Shown one piece after another: positions 44,896-53,288 of a stretch of 64,000 bases of DNA. The notes under the pieces are model-generated. The model made no database searches. It was not told the origin of the DNA and saw nothing but the letters and a program-made list of their open reading frames with translations. Position 1 is the first letter of the stretch; every line of letters starts with the position of its first letter. The position numbers were made by a program, and so were the translations under genes. Source of the stretch: Chryseobacterium sp. JM1 (GTDB lineage Bacteria; Bacteroidota; Bacteroidia; Flavobacteriales; Weeksellaceae); the NCBI RefSeq assembly GCF_000737715.1, contig NZ_JPRN01000002.1:1-64000 (forward strand). The letters are read 5' to 3'.

Positions 44896-46212
44896 TTGAA
44901 TATAACAATTGTAGGAACGGGTTATGTAGGGCTGGTTACAGGTACTACCCTGGCAGAACTTGGCAATTCAGTATACTGTGTTGACATTGATGAAAAAAAA
45001 GTAGAAGGTATGAAAAACGGCGTAGTTCCCATCTATGAGCCGAACCTTGAAGAGATGTTCTTAAGAAACATTCAATCCGAGAGATTATTTTTCACCACCA
45101 ATCTGAAAGAAGCTTTAGACAAAAGTGAAGTGATCTATCTGGCACTGCCTACACCCCCGGGTGAAGACGGTTCCGCAGATCTTTCCTATGTCATTCAGGT
45201 AGCCAACCATATTGGAGAAATGATGACTGAATATAAGGTCATCGTCAATAAAAGTACCGTTCCCGTAGGTACTGCTGACAAAGTAAGAGAAGTGATTGCC
45301 TCTAAAACAGACATCCCTTTTGATGTGGTTTCCAATCCGGAATTCTTAAGAGAAGGTTTTGCGGTGGAAGATTCCATGAATCCTTCAAGAGTGGTGGTAG
45401 GTGCCAGTTCAGAGAAAGCACAGAATATTATGGCTAAAATTTATCAGCCATTTACCAATACCGGAATCCCGATCATCTTTATGGATGAGAAATCATCCGA
45501 ACTTACAAAATATGCAGCCAATTCATTCCTTGCCGTAAAGATTACGTTTATGAATGAGATCGCCAATTACTGTGAAAAAGTAGGCGCAGACGTAGACAAA
45601 GTAAGACTTGGAATGGGTAGCGATGACAGAATCGGGCACCGATTTTTATTCCCTGGAATCGGGTATGGTGGAAGCTGTTTCCCGAAAGATGTAAAAGCGC
45701 TTATCAAATCCGGAATTCAGGAGGATTTCAATTTCCAGATCCTTGAAGCGACAGAAAAAGTAAATACCACTCAGAAAGTAATTCTGGTTTCAGAGATTGA
45801 GAAATACTTCGGAGGAGACATCAAAGGCAAGAAGATTGCGATGTGGGGCCTTGCTTTTAAAGCCAACACAGATGACATCCGTGAAGCATCATCTTTGGAC
45901 AATATCGCTTTGTTATTGGAGAAAGGCGCAGAAATTGCTGCCTATGACGCGGTAGCAGAAAGTAATGTGCAGAAACTTCTTGGTGACAAAATACAGTACG
46001 CCAAAGGAATGTATGATGCCCTTGAAGGTGCAGATGCTCTATTCATCGCTACAGAATGGCCTGAGTTTAAAAATCCTAATTTTGAACTGATGGCTAAGAA
46101 AATGAAAAACAAAGTCATTTTTGACGGAAGAAATATGTATCCACTGGAAATCCCTGAACAGAATGGATTCCATTATAAAAGTATAGGTAGAAAGACCATA
46201 GAAAATAAATAG
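44896..46212 (+). CDS. ugd: UDP-glucose 6-dehydrogenase
   Basis: The 438-residue enzyme oxidises UDP-glucose to UDP-glucuronate with NAD. The NAD motif GTGYVGLVTG (7-16), NPEFLREG, and the catalytic Cys261 in YGGSCFPKD are present. The family could also include related UDP-sugar dehydrogenases, such as UDP-ManNAc types, but the motif set fits UDP-glucose. The only start that fits the N-terminus is TTG at 44896; there is no ATG. It is the first gene of the nucleotide-sugar unit and ends where rfbB begins. Confidence 0.93.
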   Translation: MNITIVGTGYVGLVTGTTLAELGNSVYCVDIDEKKVEGMKNGVVPIYEPNLEEMFLRNIQSERLFFTTNLKEALDKSEVIYLALPTPPGEDGSADLSYVIQVANHIGEMMTEYKVIVNKSTVPVGTADKVREVIASKTDIPFDVVSNPEFLREGFAVEDSMNPSRVVVGASSEKAQNIMAKIYQPFTNTGIPIIFMDEKSSELTKYAANSFLAVKITFMNEIANYCEKVGADVDKVRLGMGSDDRIGHRFLFPGIGYGGSCFPKDVKALIKSGIQEDFNFQILEATEKVNTTQKVILVSEIEKYFGGDIKGKKIAMWGLAFKANTDDIREASSLDNIALLLEKGAEIAAYDAVAESNVQKLLGDKIQYAKGMYDALEGADALFIATEWPEFKNPNFELMAKKMKNKVIFDGRNMYPLEIPEQNGFHYKSIGRKTIENK

Positions 46213-47292
46213 ATGAAAAATATAATTATTACCGGGGGAGCTGGATTTATAGGTTCTCATGTCGTTAGAGAATTCGTGAAAAACAATCCGGATGCTACGA
46301 TCATTAATCTTGACGCCCTTACTTACGCAGGAAATCTGGAAAACCTGAAGGACATTGAAAATGAGCCTAATTATGTTTTCGAAAAAGCAGATATTACAAA
46401 ACCGGAAGAACTGAGAAAGATCTTCGAAAAATATAATCCTGATGCCATCGTGCATCTGGCGGCAGAAAGCCACGTAGACAGAAGTATTACCGATCCGATG
46501 GCATTCATCAATACCAATGTCAACGGAACGGCCAATCTTCTTAATTTATGTAAAGAATTCTGGACCCTGAATCCAGATCACACCCACGGAAGGTTCCCGG
46601 ACGAAAAAAGAACTCATTTATTCTACCACGTTTCTACAGACGAAGTGTACGGAAGTCTTGGTGAAACCGGATTCTTCCTGGAAACAACGGCTTACGATCC
46701 GCAATCTCCATATTCCGCCTCAAAAGCAGCTTCAGACCACCTGGTGAGAGCATACGGAAACACTTACGGAATGCCATTCATCGTATCTAACTGTTCCAAC
46801 AACTACGGTCCGAACCATTTCCCTGAGAAACTGATCCCGCTTTGCATTTCAAATATCATCAACGAAAGACCATTACCCATTTACGGTGACGGAAAATATA
46901 CCCGGGACTGGCTGTATGTAATAGACCACGCCAGAGCAATCCACCAGATTTTCAATGAAGCTAAAACCGGAGAAACATACAACATCGGAGGTTTCAACGA
47001 GTGGCAGAATATTGATCTTGTGAAAGAACTGATCAAACAGATGGATGCTAAACTCGGGAAACCGGAAGGCTATTCTGAAAAACTGATCACCTTCGTAAAA
47101 GACAGACCGGGACACGACAAGCGCTATGCTATCGATGCTGACAAGCTGAATAAAAACTTAGGCTGGAAACCGTCTGTAACTTTCGAGGAAGGCCTGGGTA
47201 AAACCATCGACTGGTATCTTGAGAACAAAGAATGGCTTGAGAATGTCACCAGTGGAGACTACCAGAAGTATTACGAAAAACAGTATGACTAA
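46213..47292 (+). CDS. rfbB: dTDP-glucose 4,6-dehydratase
   Basis: The 359-residue SDR enzyme makes dTDP-4-keto-6-deoxyglucose, the precursor of many deoxysugars. NAD motif GGAGFIGS (8-15), the STDEVYG catalytic segment and SPYSASKAASD (YxxxK) are all present. It starts directly after the ugd stop. Its product is the substrate of FdtA encoded 1.5 kb downstream. Confidence 0.97.
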   Translation: MKNIIITGGAGFIGSHVVREFVKNNPDATIINLDALTYAGNLENLKDIENEPNYVFEKADITKPEELRKIFEKYNPDAIVHLAAESHVDRSITDPMAFINTNVNGTANLLNLCKEFWTLNPDHTHGRFPDEKRTHLFYHVSTDEVYGSLGETGFFLETTAYDPQSPYSASKAASDHLVRAYGNTYGMPFIVSNCSNNYGPNHFPEKLIPLCISNIINERPLPIYGDGKYTRDWLYVIDHARAIHQIFNEAKTGETYNIGGFNEWQNIDLVKELIKQMDAKLGKPEGYSEKLITFVKDRPGHDKRYAIDADKLNKNLGWKPSVTFEEGLGKTIDWYLENKEWLENVTSGDYQKYYEKQYD

Positions 47293-47299
47293 ACCCATC

Positions 47300-47752
47300 A
47301 TGAAGTCAATTATTCTTTTGTTTTCCCTTGTGATTTCTTCTCTGGCAGGAGCTCAGACTCTCCTTCCACCTTCGGCTATGGCCAATGTAGCCCAAAAACG
47401 TCTTATCGACGAATTTATAAAAGTTTCACATTACAAGGAAGCACTGATCAATTATGCCAAAGAATATATTGAACTTAAAATGTTTGATTATAATGTAGAT
47501 CCTCCCAAGGAACTACTGACTAAAGATCAGGCCAGAAGCATCATTAAGAATTTTGATTTTGACGGCTTTAAAGTTTCAATGTACAGTTCGTTTTCTTTAA
47601 TCCCGGAAGAAAACTTAAAAGAACTGATTCAATTTCATAAGACGATCGGAGGCAGTCTGTCCAGAGGAAACTCTACTCTTTTAATGACTCCGACTATTGA
47701 TCTTAATATCAAAAATCAAATAGATTACGCCATAGAAAACATAAAAAAATAA
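47300..47752 (+). CDS. Small exported protein, DUF2059-like
   Basis: Start at 47300 (MKSIILLFSLVISSLAGAQ, a signal peptide) gives 150 residues; an ATG at 47285 overlaps the rfbB stop and is a possible coupled start. The mature part is helical and has IPEENLKELIQFHKTIGG, which resembles the DUF2059 pattern of a helix followed by a Phe/Tyr and Gly. It stands between two cytoplasmic nucleotide-sugar genes, which is odd for an exported protein. Confidence 0.6.
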   Translation: MKSIILLFSLVISSLAGAQTLLPPSAMANVAQKRLIDEFIKVSHYKEALINYAKEYIELKMFDYNVDPPKELLTKDQARSIIKNFDFDGFKVSMYSSFSLIPEENLKELIQFHKTIGGSLSRGNSTLLMTPTIDLNIKNQIDYAIENIKK

Positions 47753-47755
47753 CCG

Positions 47756-48619
47756 ATGAAAGGAATTATATTGGCCGGAGGATCCGGAACAAGACTTTAC
47801 CCTCTTACAATCGCCGTAAGCAAGCAGCTGATGCCTGTTTACGACAAACCTATGATCTACTACCCTCTTTCGACACTGCTTCTGGCAGGAATCAAAGACA
47901 TCCTGATCATCACAACACCCCACGACCAGCCTGGATTCATCAAACTTTTAGGTGACGGTTCACAAATCGGATGTAACATCGAGTATGTGGTACAGCCAAG
48001 CCCGGACGGACTGGCGCAGGCCTTTATTTTAGGAGATGCCTTTATTGGCAGCGATCCCGTTGCATTAGTCCTAGGAGATAATATTTTCTATGGCTCCGAA
48101 ATGGGGACCTTACTGAAAAACAAAACCAATCCGGATGGCGGAGTTGTTTTCGCTTATCACGTTTCAGACCCGGAACGATATGGTGTTGTAGAATTTGATG
48201 ATGATTTTAAAGCCGTTTCCATTGAAGAGAAACCTTTAAAACCGAAATCGAATTATGCGGTTCCAGGACTTTATTTTTATGACAATGAAGTCGTGAATAT
48301 TGCCAAGAACATCCAGCCTTCTGCAAGAGGAGAACTTGAAATTACGGATGTCAACAACGTTTATTTAAGCAAAGGAAAACTTGAAGTAGGCGTTCTGGAC
48401 AGAGGCACAGCGTGGCTTGATACAGGAACTTTTGATTCTCTGAATGACGCTTCCGAATTTGTAAGTGTTATCGAAAAAAGACAGGGCTTTAAGATTGGAT
48501 GTATTGAGGAAATTGCGTTCAGAAATAAATTCATCAACGAAGAAAAACTTCTTGAAACGGCAGAAAAATACGGTAAAAGCGGCTACGGTGAATACCTGAA
48601 GCAGCTTGTAAAAAAGTAA
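47756..48619 (+). CDS. rfbA: Glucose-1-phosphate thymidylyltransferase
   Basis: The 287-residue enzyme makes dTDP-glucose from dTTP and glucose-1-phosphate. The nucleotide-binding [11 protein letters not shown] (8-18), [18 protein letters not shown] and LGDNIFYG are typical RmlA. It lies 3 bp after the small exported protein gene and ends the first unit, before a terminator. Confidence 0.97.
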   Translation: MKGIILAGGSGTRLYPLTIAVSKQLMPVYDKPMIYYPLSTLLLAGIKDILIITTPHDQPGFIKLLGDGSQIGCNIEYVVQPSPDGLAQAFILGDAFIGSDPVALVLGDNIFYGSEMGTLLKNKTNPDGGVVFAYHVSDPERYGVVEFDDDFKAVSIEEKPLKPKSNYAVPGLYFYDNEVVNIAKNIQPSARGELEITDVNNVYLSKGKLEVGVLDRGTAWLDTGTFDSLNDASEFVSVIEKRQGFKIGCIEEIAFRNKFINEEKLLETAEKYGKSGYGEYLKQLVKK

Positions 48620-48642
48620 TCATATATTAATGTAAATGATAT

Positions 48643-48673
48643 AACTATTGGCTTTCGTGCCAATAGTTTTTTT
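48643..48673 (+). terminator. Terminator after rfbA
   Basis: AACTATTGGC (48643-48652) and GCCAATAGTT (48659-48668) are exact reverse complements around TTTCGT, followed by TTTTTT. A related hairpin lies at 52274-52301. Confidence 0.88.
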
Positions 48674-48785
48674 AATATAAAACCATCTGGTCCTTTTCCT
48701 CAACCTGAAGTATATAATTGGATGCAGATTTTTATTTGCAGTTACATAATAATAACAGGCTTCTTTCCGATAGTAATTTTATAAT

Positions 48786-48793
48786 TAACTTTG
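48786..48793 (+). promoter_or_regulatory. Promoter -7 element for fdtA
   Basis: TAACTTTG matches TAnnTTTG exactly, 30 bp before the ATG at 48824. The expected -33 has only TTTC (48764-48767). A TTG at 48791 lies within this element and so is not likely to be the start. Confidence 0.5.
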
Positions 48794-48823
48794 AGGACTT
48801 TAAAGAACTATTTAGAAACATTA

Positions 48824-49237
48824 ATGGAATACAATAAACCACAAATCATCACATTCGATAAGATAGGATCATCACAGCTGGGGTATATCACCATAGCAGA
48901 AACCCAGAAAAATGTTCCTTTTGAGATACAGCGTGTCTACTGGACCTACTACACGCCTCATGATGTAACAAGAGGCGGACATGCCCATAAAGAACTGCAG
49001 CAGATCATATTTGCTGTCTCAGGAACCATTATCTTTAATACGGAAGACAAAGACGGTAATAAAGAAACTTTCACCCTGGATCATCCTACAAAAGGTTTAT
49101 ATATTCCTAAACTGGTATGGAGAGACATTCAGTTTTCCCACAATGCGGTATTGCTTTGTCTGGCGTCTGAAATATATGATGAGGAAGACTATTTCAGAGA
49201 TTTTGAAAGTTTTAAAGAAGCAATCGACAAAAAATAA
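48824..49237 (+). CDS. fdtA: dTDP-4-keto-6-deoxyglucose 3,4-ketoisomerase (FdtA/QdtA family)
   Basis: The start at ATG 48824 gives 137 residues, matching the family, and avoids the promoter. This cupin converts dTDP-4-keto-6-deoxyglucose to the 3-keto sugar. The core RGGHAHKELQQ (50-60) holds the catalytic His pair (His53, His55). It can form either the galacto (FdtA) or the gluco (QdtA) product; I cannot tell which by eye. It starts the second unit, with the aminotransferase gene at the end. Confidence 0.88.
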   Translation: MEYNKPQIITFDKIGSSQLGYITIAETQKNVPFEIQRVYWTYYTPHDVTRGGHAHKELQQIIFAVSGTIIFNTEDKDGNKETFTLDHPTKGLYIPKLVWRDIQFSHNAVLLCLASEIYDEEDYFRDFESFKEAIDKK

Positions 49238-49292
49238 ATTTTCACCATTGAATTTTCTTTGGTGATGAAGGTATTAATATAAATAACAAAAG

Positions 49293-49820
49293 ATGATAAT
49301 TGAATACAAAGGAATTAAACTGAGATTCGTTGAAACCGATGATGCTTCATTTATAGTATCGATCAGAAATAATGAAAAAAAGTCCAGGTTTATTTCAAAA
49401 ACTTCTCCTGATGTAGACGCCCAAAAGCAATGGATACAAAGCTATAAAGAACGGGAACAGCAACAGAAAGAATATTATTTTATTGCCTTTGATGAAAACA
49501 ATGAAGACTTTGCCACGTACAGAGTTTACAAAATAGATTCCGGACTTCCTGAAATAGGAAGCTGGGTTTCCAAACCTGAGTATTCGAACGTCAAAAACTC
49601 AGTAAAAGTGGATATGGCTGTCAAAGATTTCGTTCTGAACGAATTGAATTTCGACACCATTCAGTTTGAGGTAAGAAAACAGAATACATCCGTAAACAGC
49701 TATCACAAAATGTTTAAGCCCGAGCTCATCAGAAGCGACGAGGAAAACAACTATTATCTATTAACAAAAGACACCTTTAATTCGGTACTTCCGGATATTC
49801 TCAAAAAATTTAAAATATAA
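49293..49820 (+). CDS. GNAT-family N-acyltransferase, candidate sugar N-acyltransferase
   Basis: The 175-residue protein has the GNAT layout: an N-terminal IKLRFVETDDASFIVSIRNN, an acyl-donor region near PEIGSWVSKPEYSNV, and a C-terminal strand-helix FEVRKQNTSVNSYHKMF typical of RimJ/WecD-like members. In the deoxyaminosugar setting it is a good candidate for adding an acyl group to the 3-amino sugar. An ACP and KAS III follow in the same unit, so the donor may be an acyl-ACP. That is inference. Confidence 0.75.
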   Translation: MIIEYKGIKLRFVETDDASFIVSIRNNEKKSRFISKTSPDVDAQKQWIQSYKEREQQQKEYYFIAFDENNEDFATYRVYKIDSGLPEIGSWVSKPEYSNVKNSVKVDMAVKDFVLNELNFDTIQFEVRKQNTSVNSYHKMFKPELIRSDEENNYYLLTKDTFNSVLPDILKKFKI

Positions 49821-49824
49821 GCTT

Positions 49825-50055
49825 ATGTCAATCAATGAATTTATCAAAAATTTTCAGGGTCAACTTGAAAACACGGATACGGTAGTAGAACCTGAAACTG
49901 CATACAGCCAGGAAAGCTACTGGGATTCACTTACCGCTATGGTGATCAAAGTAATGATCGAAGATGAATATGGTGTAGATATCGAGCCGGAGCAGATTAC
50001 TTCGTTCAAAGATATCAACGAACTTTATTCTTTTATTGTTGAGAAAAAACAGTAA
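49825..50055 (+). CDS. Acyl carrier protein
   Basis: The 76-residue acidic protein has the phosphopantetheine site WDSLTAMV with Ser35 in DSL, and the helix pattern EDEYGVDIEPEQI. It is a dedicated ACP in the sugar locus, not the housekeeping fatty acid one, as judged by its place between a GNAT gene (4-bp gap) and a KAS III gene (10-bp gap). Confidence 0.9.
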   Translation: MSINEFIKNFQGQLENTDTVVEPETAYSQESYWDSLTAMVIKVMIEDEYGVDIEPEQITSFKDINELYSFIVEKKQ

Positions 50056-50065
50056 ATATTAAACA

Positions 50066-51034
50066 ATGGCTTTTATAAAACATATTTCAACCTACATTCC
50101 TGAGAACGTTATTTCCAATGAGGAGATTTCAAAAAAGTTTCCGGACTGGGAAAGTGACAAGATTCTTGAAAAAATAGGGATCAGAAACAGGAATATTACC
50201 GGAGAAGATGAGTTTACATCAGATATTGCTGTAAAAGCACTCAATAAACTCGTTGAAGAATATCAGATCGATAAATCTACGATAGATTATCTGATCGTCT
50301 GTACCCAAAGTCCTGATTACTTCCTTCCTGCAACAGCCTGCCTCGTTCAGTCGCAAGCCGGTTTAAATACCAGTTGCGGAGCTATAGATATCAATCAGGG
50401 ATGTTCGGGCTATATTTATGGATTATCTCTGGCCAATGCCCTTATTGATTCTAAAATGATGAAGAATGTTGTTTTGATCACAGCGGAAACGTATTCAAAA
50501 CATATTCACGAGAACGATAAAGGAAACATCAGTCTTTTCGGAGATGCCGCAGCGGCAACGCTGATCTCTGAAGACGGTGATTATGAAATCCTGAAGTTTT
50601 CTGTAGGTACAGACGGAGAAGGCGCGAAAAACCTTATCGTTAAAAACGGTGCTGTAAGAAATAAAAAAACAGACAGTACAGAAGACAAAGACAACTATCT
50701 TCATATGAACGGTCCGAAAATTTTTGATTTCACCTCAAAAGCAATTCCCGGACTTGTAGAAGAAAACCTGAAAATAAACGGCTTTGAAAAAAGTGACATC
50801 GACACCTATATCTTTCATCAGGCCAACACCTTCATGCTCGATTTCTTAAGAAAAAGAATCAATATTCCACAGGAAAATTTCGTCATCGATATGTTAGATT
50901 ATGGGAATACCGTATCCTCTACCATTCCTATTGCCTTTAAAAATTCATTTGCAACAAGAGATTCCAAAAATGTGATGCTTGTTGGTTTTGGTGTAGGCTA
51001 TTCCTGGGGAGCAGTCTGTTTAAGAAAAAAATAA
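50066..51034 (+). CDS. 3-oxoacyl-ACP synthase III (KAS III, FabH-like)
   Basis: The 322-residue enzyme joins an acyl-CoA with malonyl-ACP. The catalytic Cys113 (NQGCSGYIYG), His251 (FHQAN) and Asn281 (DYGNTVSSTIP) triad is complete. It should make a short 3-oxoacyl group on the neighbouring ACP. In this locus that group could be passed to the 3-amino sugar after reduction. It follows the ACP gene by 10 bp. Confidence 0.9.
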   Translation: MAFIKHISTYIPENVISNEEISKKFPDWESDKILEKIGIRNRNITGEDEFTSDIAVKALNKLVEEYQIDKSTIDYLIVCTQSPDYFLPATACLVQSQAGLNTSCGAIDINQGCSGYIYGLSLANALIDSKMMKNVVLITAETYSKHIHENDKGNISLFGDAAAATLISEDGDYEILKFSVGTDGEGAKNLIVKNGAVRNKKTDSTEDKDNYLHMNGPKIFDFTSKAIPGLVEENLKINGFEKSDIDTYIFHQANTFMLDFLRKRINIPQENFVIDMLDYGNTVSSTIPIAFKNSFATRDSKNVMLVGFGVGYSWGAVCLRKK

Positions 51035-51058
51035 TTGAGCGTTTAAAATAATAGTATT

Positions 51059-52159
51059 ATGATAAAATTTCTTGATCTTCAAAAGGTCAATTTACAGTAT
51101 CAGGAGGAAATTGAAAACAAACTTGTCAGTGTTTTCCGAAGTGGATGGTATCTGCAGGGCAGCGAGCTTAAAAACTTCGAGACCAACCTGGCATCATACA
51201 TCGGTTCAGAATATGCTCTGGGCGTAGCCAACGGACTGGATGCGCTGCGTCTGATCTTCCGCGCCTACATTGAATTAGGTTTCATGAAAGCCGGAGACGA
51301 GGTTCTTGTTCCAGCCAATACGTATATCGCTTCCGTTCTGGCTTTGTCAGACAACGGACTGGTTCCTGTATTTGTAGAACCGGATGCCAATACCTATAAT
51401 ATTGACATCGCCAAAATTGAAGAAAAAATAAGCCCAAAAACAAAGGCTATCCTGATCGTTCACCTTCAGGGAAGAATTGTTTTTTCCGAAGAGCTTAAAA
51501 ATATAGCGAAAAAGCATAATCTGAAAATTGTAGAAGACAACGCACAGGCCATCGGTGCAGAATGGAACGGCATCAAATCCGGAAATCTGGGTGATGCTTC
51601 AGGTTTCAGTTTTTATCCGGGTAAAAACCTGGGTGCATTAGGTGATGCAGGAGCTGTAACCACTAATGACAAAGAAGTCTTTGAAGCTATCCGTGCTATA
51701 GCCAATTACGGTTCTAACCAGAAATATGTCAACATTTATAAAGGATTAAATTCAAGACTGGATGAAATTCAGGCTGCCGTTCTAGATGTAAAACTTAAAT
51801 ACATCGGTCACGAAAACGGAACAAGAAGAGAAATTGCTAAAAGGTTTATCTCGGAGATCAACAATCCAAAGGTCATCCTTCCTGAAAATCCGGCTGACGA
51901 AAATGAGCATGTATGGCACGTTTTTGTAATCCGCACGGAGAAAAGAGATGAACTTCAGGCCTATTTAACAGAAAAAGGGATCAGTACCATCATCCACTAT
52001 CCTATCCCGCCCCATAAGCAGGAAGCATATAAGGAGTACAATGACCTTACTTTCCCTATCACCGAAAAAATGCATGAAGAAGTCCTGAGTCTCCCGATCT
52101 CTTCAGTTTTGGAAGAAGAAGAAATTCAGGCGATCATCGATGCTGTAAACGGGTTTTAG
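51059..52159 (+). CDS. fdtB: PLP-dependent sugar aminotransferase (FdtB/QdtB family)
   Basis: The 366-residue DegT/DnrJ/EryC1/StrS enzyme should add an amino group at C3 of the 3-keto sugar made by FdtA, giving dTDP-3-amino-3,6-dideoxyhexose. The PLP Lys189 is in [15 protein letters not shown]; the earlier NGLDALRL and [10 protein letters not shown] motifs are typical. It is the last gene of the second unit, followed by a hairpin. Confidence 0.92.
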   Translation: MIKFLDLQKVNLQYQEEIENKLVSVFRSGWYLQGSELKNFETNLASYIGSEYALGVANGLDALRLIFRAYIELGFMKAGDEVLVPANTYIASVLALSDNGLVPVFVEPDANTYNIDIAKIEEKISPKTKAILIVHLQGRIVFSEELKNIAKKHNLKIVEDNAQAIGAEWNGIKSGNLGDASGFSFYPGKNLGALGDAGAVTTNDKEVFEAIRAIANYGSNQKYVNIYKGLNSRLDEIQAAVLDVKLKYIGHENGTRREIAKRFISEINNPKVILPENPADENEHVWHVFVIRTEKRDELQAYLTEKGISTIIHYPIPPHKQEAYKEYNDLTFPITEKMHEEVLSLPISSVLEEEEIQAIIDAVNGF

Positions 52160-52273
52160 TTAAAAAAAATGAAATAAGCCGGCTGAAATCCCATGTTCCA
52201 CTATCGGAAAACAGCTATGCCCAATGCCATTAACTCCCCGTTATTAAATAAGAATTATTATTGTAAAATTTAA

Positions 52274-52301
52274 GAGCTATTGGCTTTATAGCCGATAGTT
52301 C
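52274..52301 (+). terminator. Terminator-like hairpin after fdtB
   Basis: GAGCTATTGGCT (52274-52285) and AGCCGATAGTTC (52290-52301) form a 12-bp stem with two G-U pairs; only a short T-run follows. It resembles the hairpin at 48643-48668 in sequence. Confidence 0.6.
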
Positions 52302-52401
52302 TTTGCTCATACTAACAAATAGTAATATATTAGTTATTATTTTCCGTTTTATGTGAATGATTATTCACTTATCAGGAAAGCTGGATAAGAATTAAATATT
52401 T

Positions 52402-52409
52402 TAAATTTG
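52402..52409 (+). promoter_or_regulatory. Promoter -7 element for the export/glycosyltransferase unit
   Basis: TAAATTTG matches TAnnTTTG exactly, 15 bp before the ATG at 52425. No matching TTTG is visible upstream. Confidence 0.5.
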
Positions 52410-52424
52410 CAAAAACCCACACAA

Positions 52425-53273
52425 ATGAATGAACCACAACAGAAGTGGACAGAAACGATTGAGGCCGACCATTCTTTATTTGATTTAAGACTTAAAGAAG
52501 TATGGAGATACAAGGATTTAATATATATGTTTGTAAAAAGAGACTTTATCTCAAGTTTTAAGCAAACTATTTTAGGTCCTGTCTGGTTTTTCATCAATCC
52601 GATTTTTACGACAATTGTATACCTCGTTGTATTTGGTCAAATAGCCAAACTTCCTACAGACGGAGCCCCTCCTATTCTGTTTTATCTTTTAGGAGTTACC
52701 CTCTGGAATTATTTTTCAGGCTCACTTACCGCAACCTCCAATACTTTTGTAGGGAATGCCAGTATATTTGGAAAGGTCTATTTTCCGAGACTTGTCACTC
52801 CTATTTCCATTGTCATATCCAATTTAATGCGTCTCGGCGTACAGATTTTATTATTTATCATAGTCTGGACGTACTATCTGGCAAAAGGCGAAATTCATCC
52901 GAATATATGGGTCCTCGCTACTCCTTTGCTCATTATCCTTATGGTTATTTTTGCTTTAGGGGTAGGAATGATTTTTTCCTCCCTGACCACAAAATATAAA
53001 GACCTTGGAATGCTGTTAGGCTTTGGTATAAGTTTATATATGTATGCTACGCCGGTTATTTATCCCGTATCCGCGTTGGTAGGCCCTTTCAAAAAGCTTG
53101 CTTACTACAATCCCTTAACCGGTATATTTGAATGCTTCAAATACGGATGGCTTGGCTCCGGAGATTTCTCTCCGCTGATGCTGGGGATAAGCACTGCGAT
53201 TATTCTTGTACTTTTCGCAATAGGCCTTGTTATTTTCAATAAAGTTGAAAAAACATTTATGGATACTGTATAA
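52425..53273 (+). CDS. wzm: ABC-2 type polysaccharide export permease (Wzm)
   Basis: Start at ATG 52425 (MNEPQQKWTE) gives 282 residues; the frame is open 18 bp earlier but that start lies within the -7 promoter element. It has about six membrane segments with the ABC-2 core (WFFINPIFTTIVYLVVFG, and the YATPVIYPVS and YYNPLTGIFECFKYGWLG motifs). With Wzt it should move a lipid-linked O-polysaccharide, or another polymer, across the inner membrane. Confidence 0.92.
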   Translation: MNEPQQKWTETIEADHSLFDLRLKEVWRYKDLIYMFVKRDFISSFKQTILGPVWFFINPIFTTIVYLVVFGQIAKLPTDGAPPILFYLLGVTLWNYFSGSLTATSNTFVGNASIFGKVYFPRLVTPISIVISNLMRLGVQILLFIIVWTYYLAKGEIHPNIWVLATPLLIILMVIFALGVGMIFSSLTTKYKDLGMLLGFGISLYMYATPVIYPVSALVGPFKKLAYYNPLTGIFECFKYGWLGSGDFSPLMLGISTAIILVLFAIGLVIFNKVEKTFMDTV

Positions 53274-53288
53274 TTTAAACTTAAAAAA

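Noticed and set aside
48791..48823. Upstream TTG start for fdtA
   Set aside because: It lies inside the TAACTTTG promoter element, so the RNA would start after it. The ATG at 48824 fits the family.
52407..52424. Upstream TTG start for wzm
   Set aside because: It lies in the TAAATTTG element; the ATG at 52425 is 15 bp after this element.
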